From assembly GCA_964017195.1 (NCBI GenBank), contig OZ024895.1, forward strand, positions 17,506,034 through 17,570,033: a stretch of DNA of 64,000 nucleotides, written 5' to 3'. Source of the DNA: Siderastrea radians (lineage: Eukaryota; Cnidaria; Anthozoa; Scleractinia; Rhizangiidae). A program made the position numbers and the translations under genes. A model generated the notes under the pieces. That model had not been told where the DNA came from, did no database searches, and saw nothing but the letters and a program-made list of their open reading frames with translations. Of the stretch, positions 62,867-64,000 are shown piece after piece (the first letter of the stretch is position 1; each line of letters starts with the position of its first letter).

Positions 62867-63237
62867 TTTTTTTCTTTTGATTTTTTAGCCTTGTAAAAGG
62901 TATTTTAAATATTAAGCGAATATTATGGACAATTTTAATATTGCATCAAAACATCAAACTCAAACGTTTTAACGTTTGAGTTGCGTTTAAGAAAGTCATA
63001 CACTCACAAATTTAAGCTTCATTTCATTCATATGCAAATATGGTGCTTGGCTTTCCAATAATGTCGGTGGCCAGGAGCGTACTGTTCTCCATCTACATTT
63101 TCTATATGAGAGCTTATTATGTAATACATCTGCATTATTTATTGTCATCGTGACGCACGTCACCTCTTATAAAAAGTACACTAACTATACGGTAAAAATT
63201 CTCACTGCTATATAATTTATTTATTTTTTTGTTTTTG

Positions 63238-63273
63238 TGTGTGTGTGCTTTTTTTTTTTTTTTTTTTTTTGAA
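63238..63273. repeat. (GT)n and poly-T run
   Basis: Short GT repeat followed by about 22 T, possibly the tail of a minus-strand retroelement, but no element is recognised beside it. Confidence 0.7.
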
Positions 63274-63754
63274 GGGGCTGCCCGGTAGCATGTACGTATC
63301 TGTGTGACCAACAAACAGAGCGGTTTTTAATGGGGTCTCGCCAAAACCTACGTAATTACTCTAACCAATCACAACAGATACCAACAACTCAACGAACCAA
63401 TCAAAATTCGGAGCAAATGCACGTAATTAGCCGGCAAGCGCGCGAAAACGCGTGCGAGCTAGTTATTTGTTTTGGTTTTACGTCTTATTGGTAAGCCCGC
63501 ATCGTTTGGAGTGTACTAGCTTCTATGGCATGAATCTACTACTACCAGCCGGATGGAATATTCGCTGGTATCACTTTATAAGCCCCAGTAAAAGACTTAA
63601 AGAGAGAAAACGCGGAGTGAACTGATGTGTTGGAACACAATGTGATGGTAAAAAAAGGTACTGATGCTGTTATTTAAAGTGGAAGTGCACTTAGCTAACA
63701 CAGCTAGTTCACAAGCACTCCACTAAAATAATCATCAACAAATCATCAAATTAA

Positions 63755-63896
63755 GCAAGGTTAAAAGCCCAACTGGCGGGAGGCAAACCAGTTGGCTACT
63801 TAAAAAGCGTGGCCGAGGAGTTGAACTCGGGAATACCGAGAAACAAATCCATCTAGTGATCGGAGCGGGACTCGACCACTCGGCCACGCTGCCTCC
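63755..63896 (-). mobile_element. tRNA-derived SINE (Ser/Leu-like head)
   Basis: On the minus strand: GGCAGCGTGGCCGAGTGGTC (A-box-like head), GAGTTCAACTCC (B-box-like), then the CACGCTTTTTAAGTAGCCAA tail with inverted AACTGG / CCAGTT. The variable region is not that of a functional tRNA. I recall this family from anthozoan DNA. Confidence 0.6.
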
Positions 63897-64000
63897 CCAT
63901 AACTGGGAAGAGACTACGGCTAATGTTACACTAGAGCAAACTTCACCGGATTCACGACGAAACCGGTGACTTTTGGCATCGGATTCATTTTCGCGTTTAC

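Overview
ORGANISM. The window looks like anthozoan cnidarian nuclear DNA, most likely a stony coral. It is AT-rich and intron-rich, with few host exons among dense transposable elements. It has tRNA-derived SINE families of a kind I associate with corals and anemones, a Tx1/L1-like LINE, a CR1/Jockey-like LINE and a tyrosine-recombinase (DIRS-type) retrotransposon. Its host genes belong to the death-fold/NB-ARC repertoire that is expanded in corals. Species cannot be determined by reading. HOST GENES. Both recognisable host genes lie on the minus strand. Gene 1 (58,641 to 52,730) is a complete-looking four-exon gene for a 777-residue DED / NB-ARC / TPR protein, an Apaf-1/NLR-like signalling ATPase; all three splice junctions agree in phase. 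Gene 2 (46,282 down to 8,013) is inferred as one very long gene: three death-domain exons (45,986-46,282; 44,667-44,996; 43,537-43,854), short helical exons (36,958-37,059; 27,082-27,189; one decayed copy near 36.4 kb), a ZU5-UPA exon (8,745-9,697) and a last helical exon (8,013-8,263). Every inferred junction is phase 1, so the exons could be duplicated or skipped without shifting frame. Its first exon was not found, and the UPA region carries an apparent one-base frameshift. REGION BY REGION. 1-2.29 kb: nothing recognised. 2.29-7.40 kb: a 5.1-kb inverted-repeat composite flanked by TTAA, holding a nested inverted-repeat element, a 266-bp tandem duplication, a palindrome and a three-unit tRNA-like array. 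8.0-9.7 kb: 3' exons of gene 2. 10.14-18.83 and 30.51-35.35 kb: two copies of a large repeat containing a foldback element whose centre is flipped between copies; copy 1 also carries two nested insertions whose empty sites survive in copy 2. 18.83-26.83 kb: a DIRS-type retrotransposon with an intron-containing gag, an RT-RNase H ORF broken by a second three-unit tRNA-like array, and a recombinase gene split by a precise inversion that also contains a MITE. 26.8-37.2 kb: tandemly repeated intron/exon units of gene 2, a microsatellite, the second large-repeat copy and a MITE. 37.3-42.6 kb: a nearly complete Tx1-like LINE followed by another LINE 3' fragment. 43.5-46.3 kb: death-domain exons. 46.8-51.6 kb: a chain of MITEs, foldbacks and a SINE. 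52.7-58.6 kb: gene 1. 58.8-62.4 kb: a degraded LINE between TACAAG-rich repeats. 63.7-63.9 kb: another tRNA-derived SINE. HOW IT FITS TOGETHER. Two neighbouring genes encode death-fold adaptors or sensors, suggesting a small cell-death or innate-immunity cluster. Everything else appears to be mobile DNA in introns and intergenic space. The most unusual structures are inside the DIRS-type element: a spliceosomal-type intron packed with about 25 short hairpins, and a recombinase gene split by an inversion with 5-bp inverted microhomology that keeps frame at both joints.
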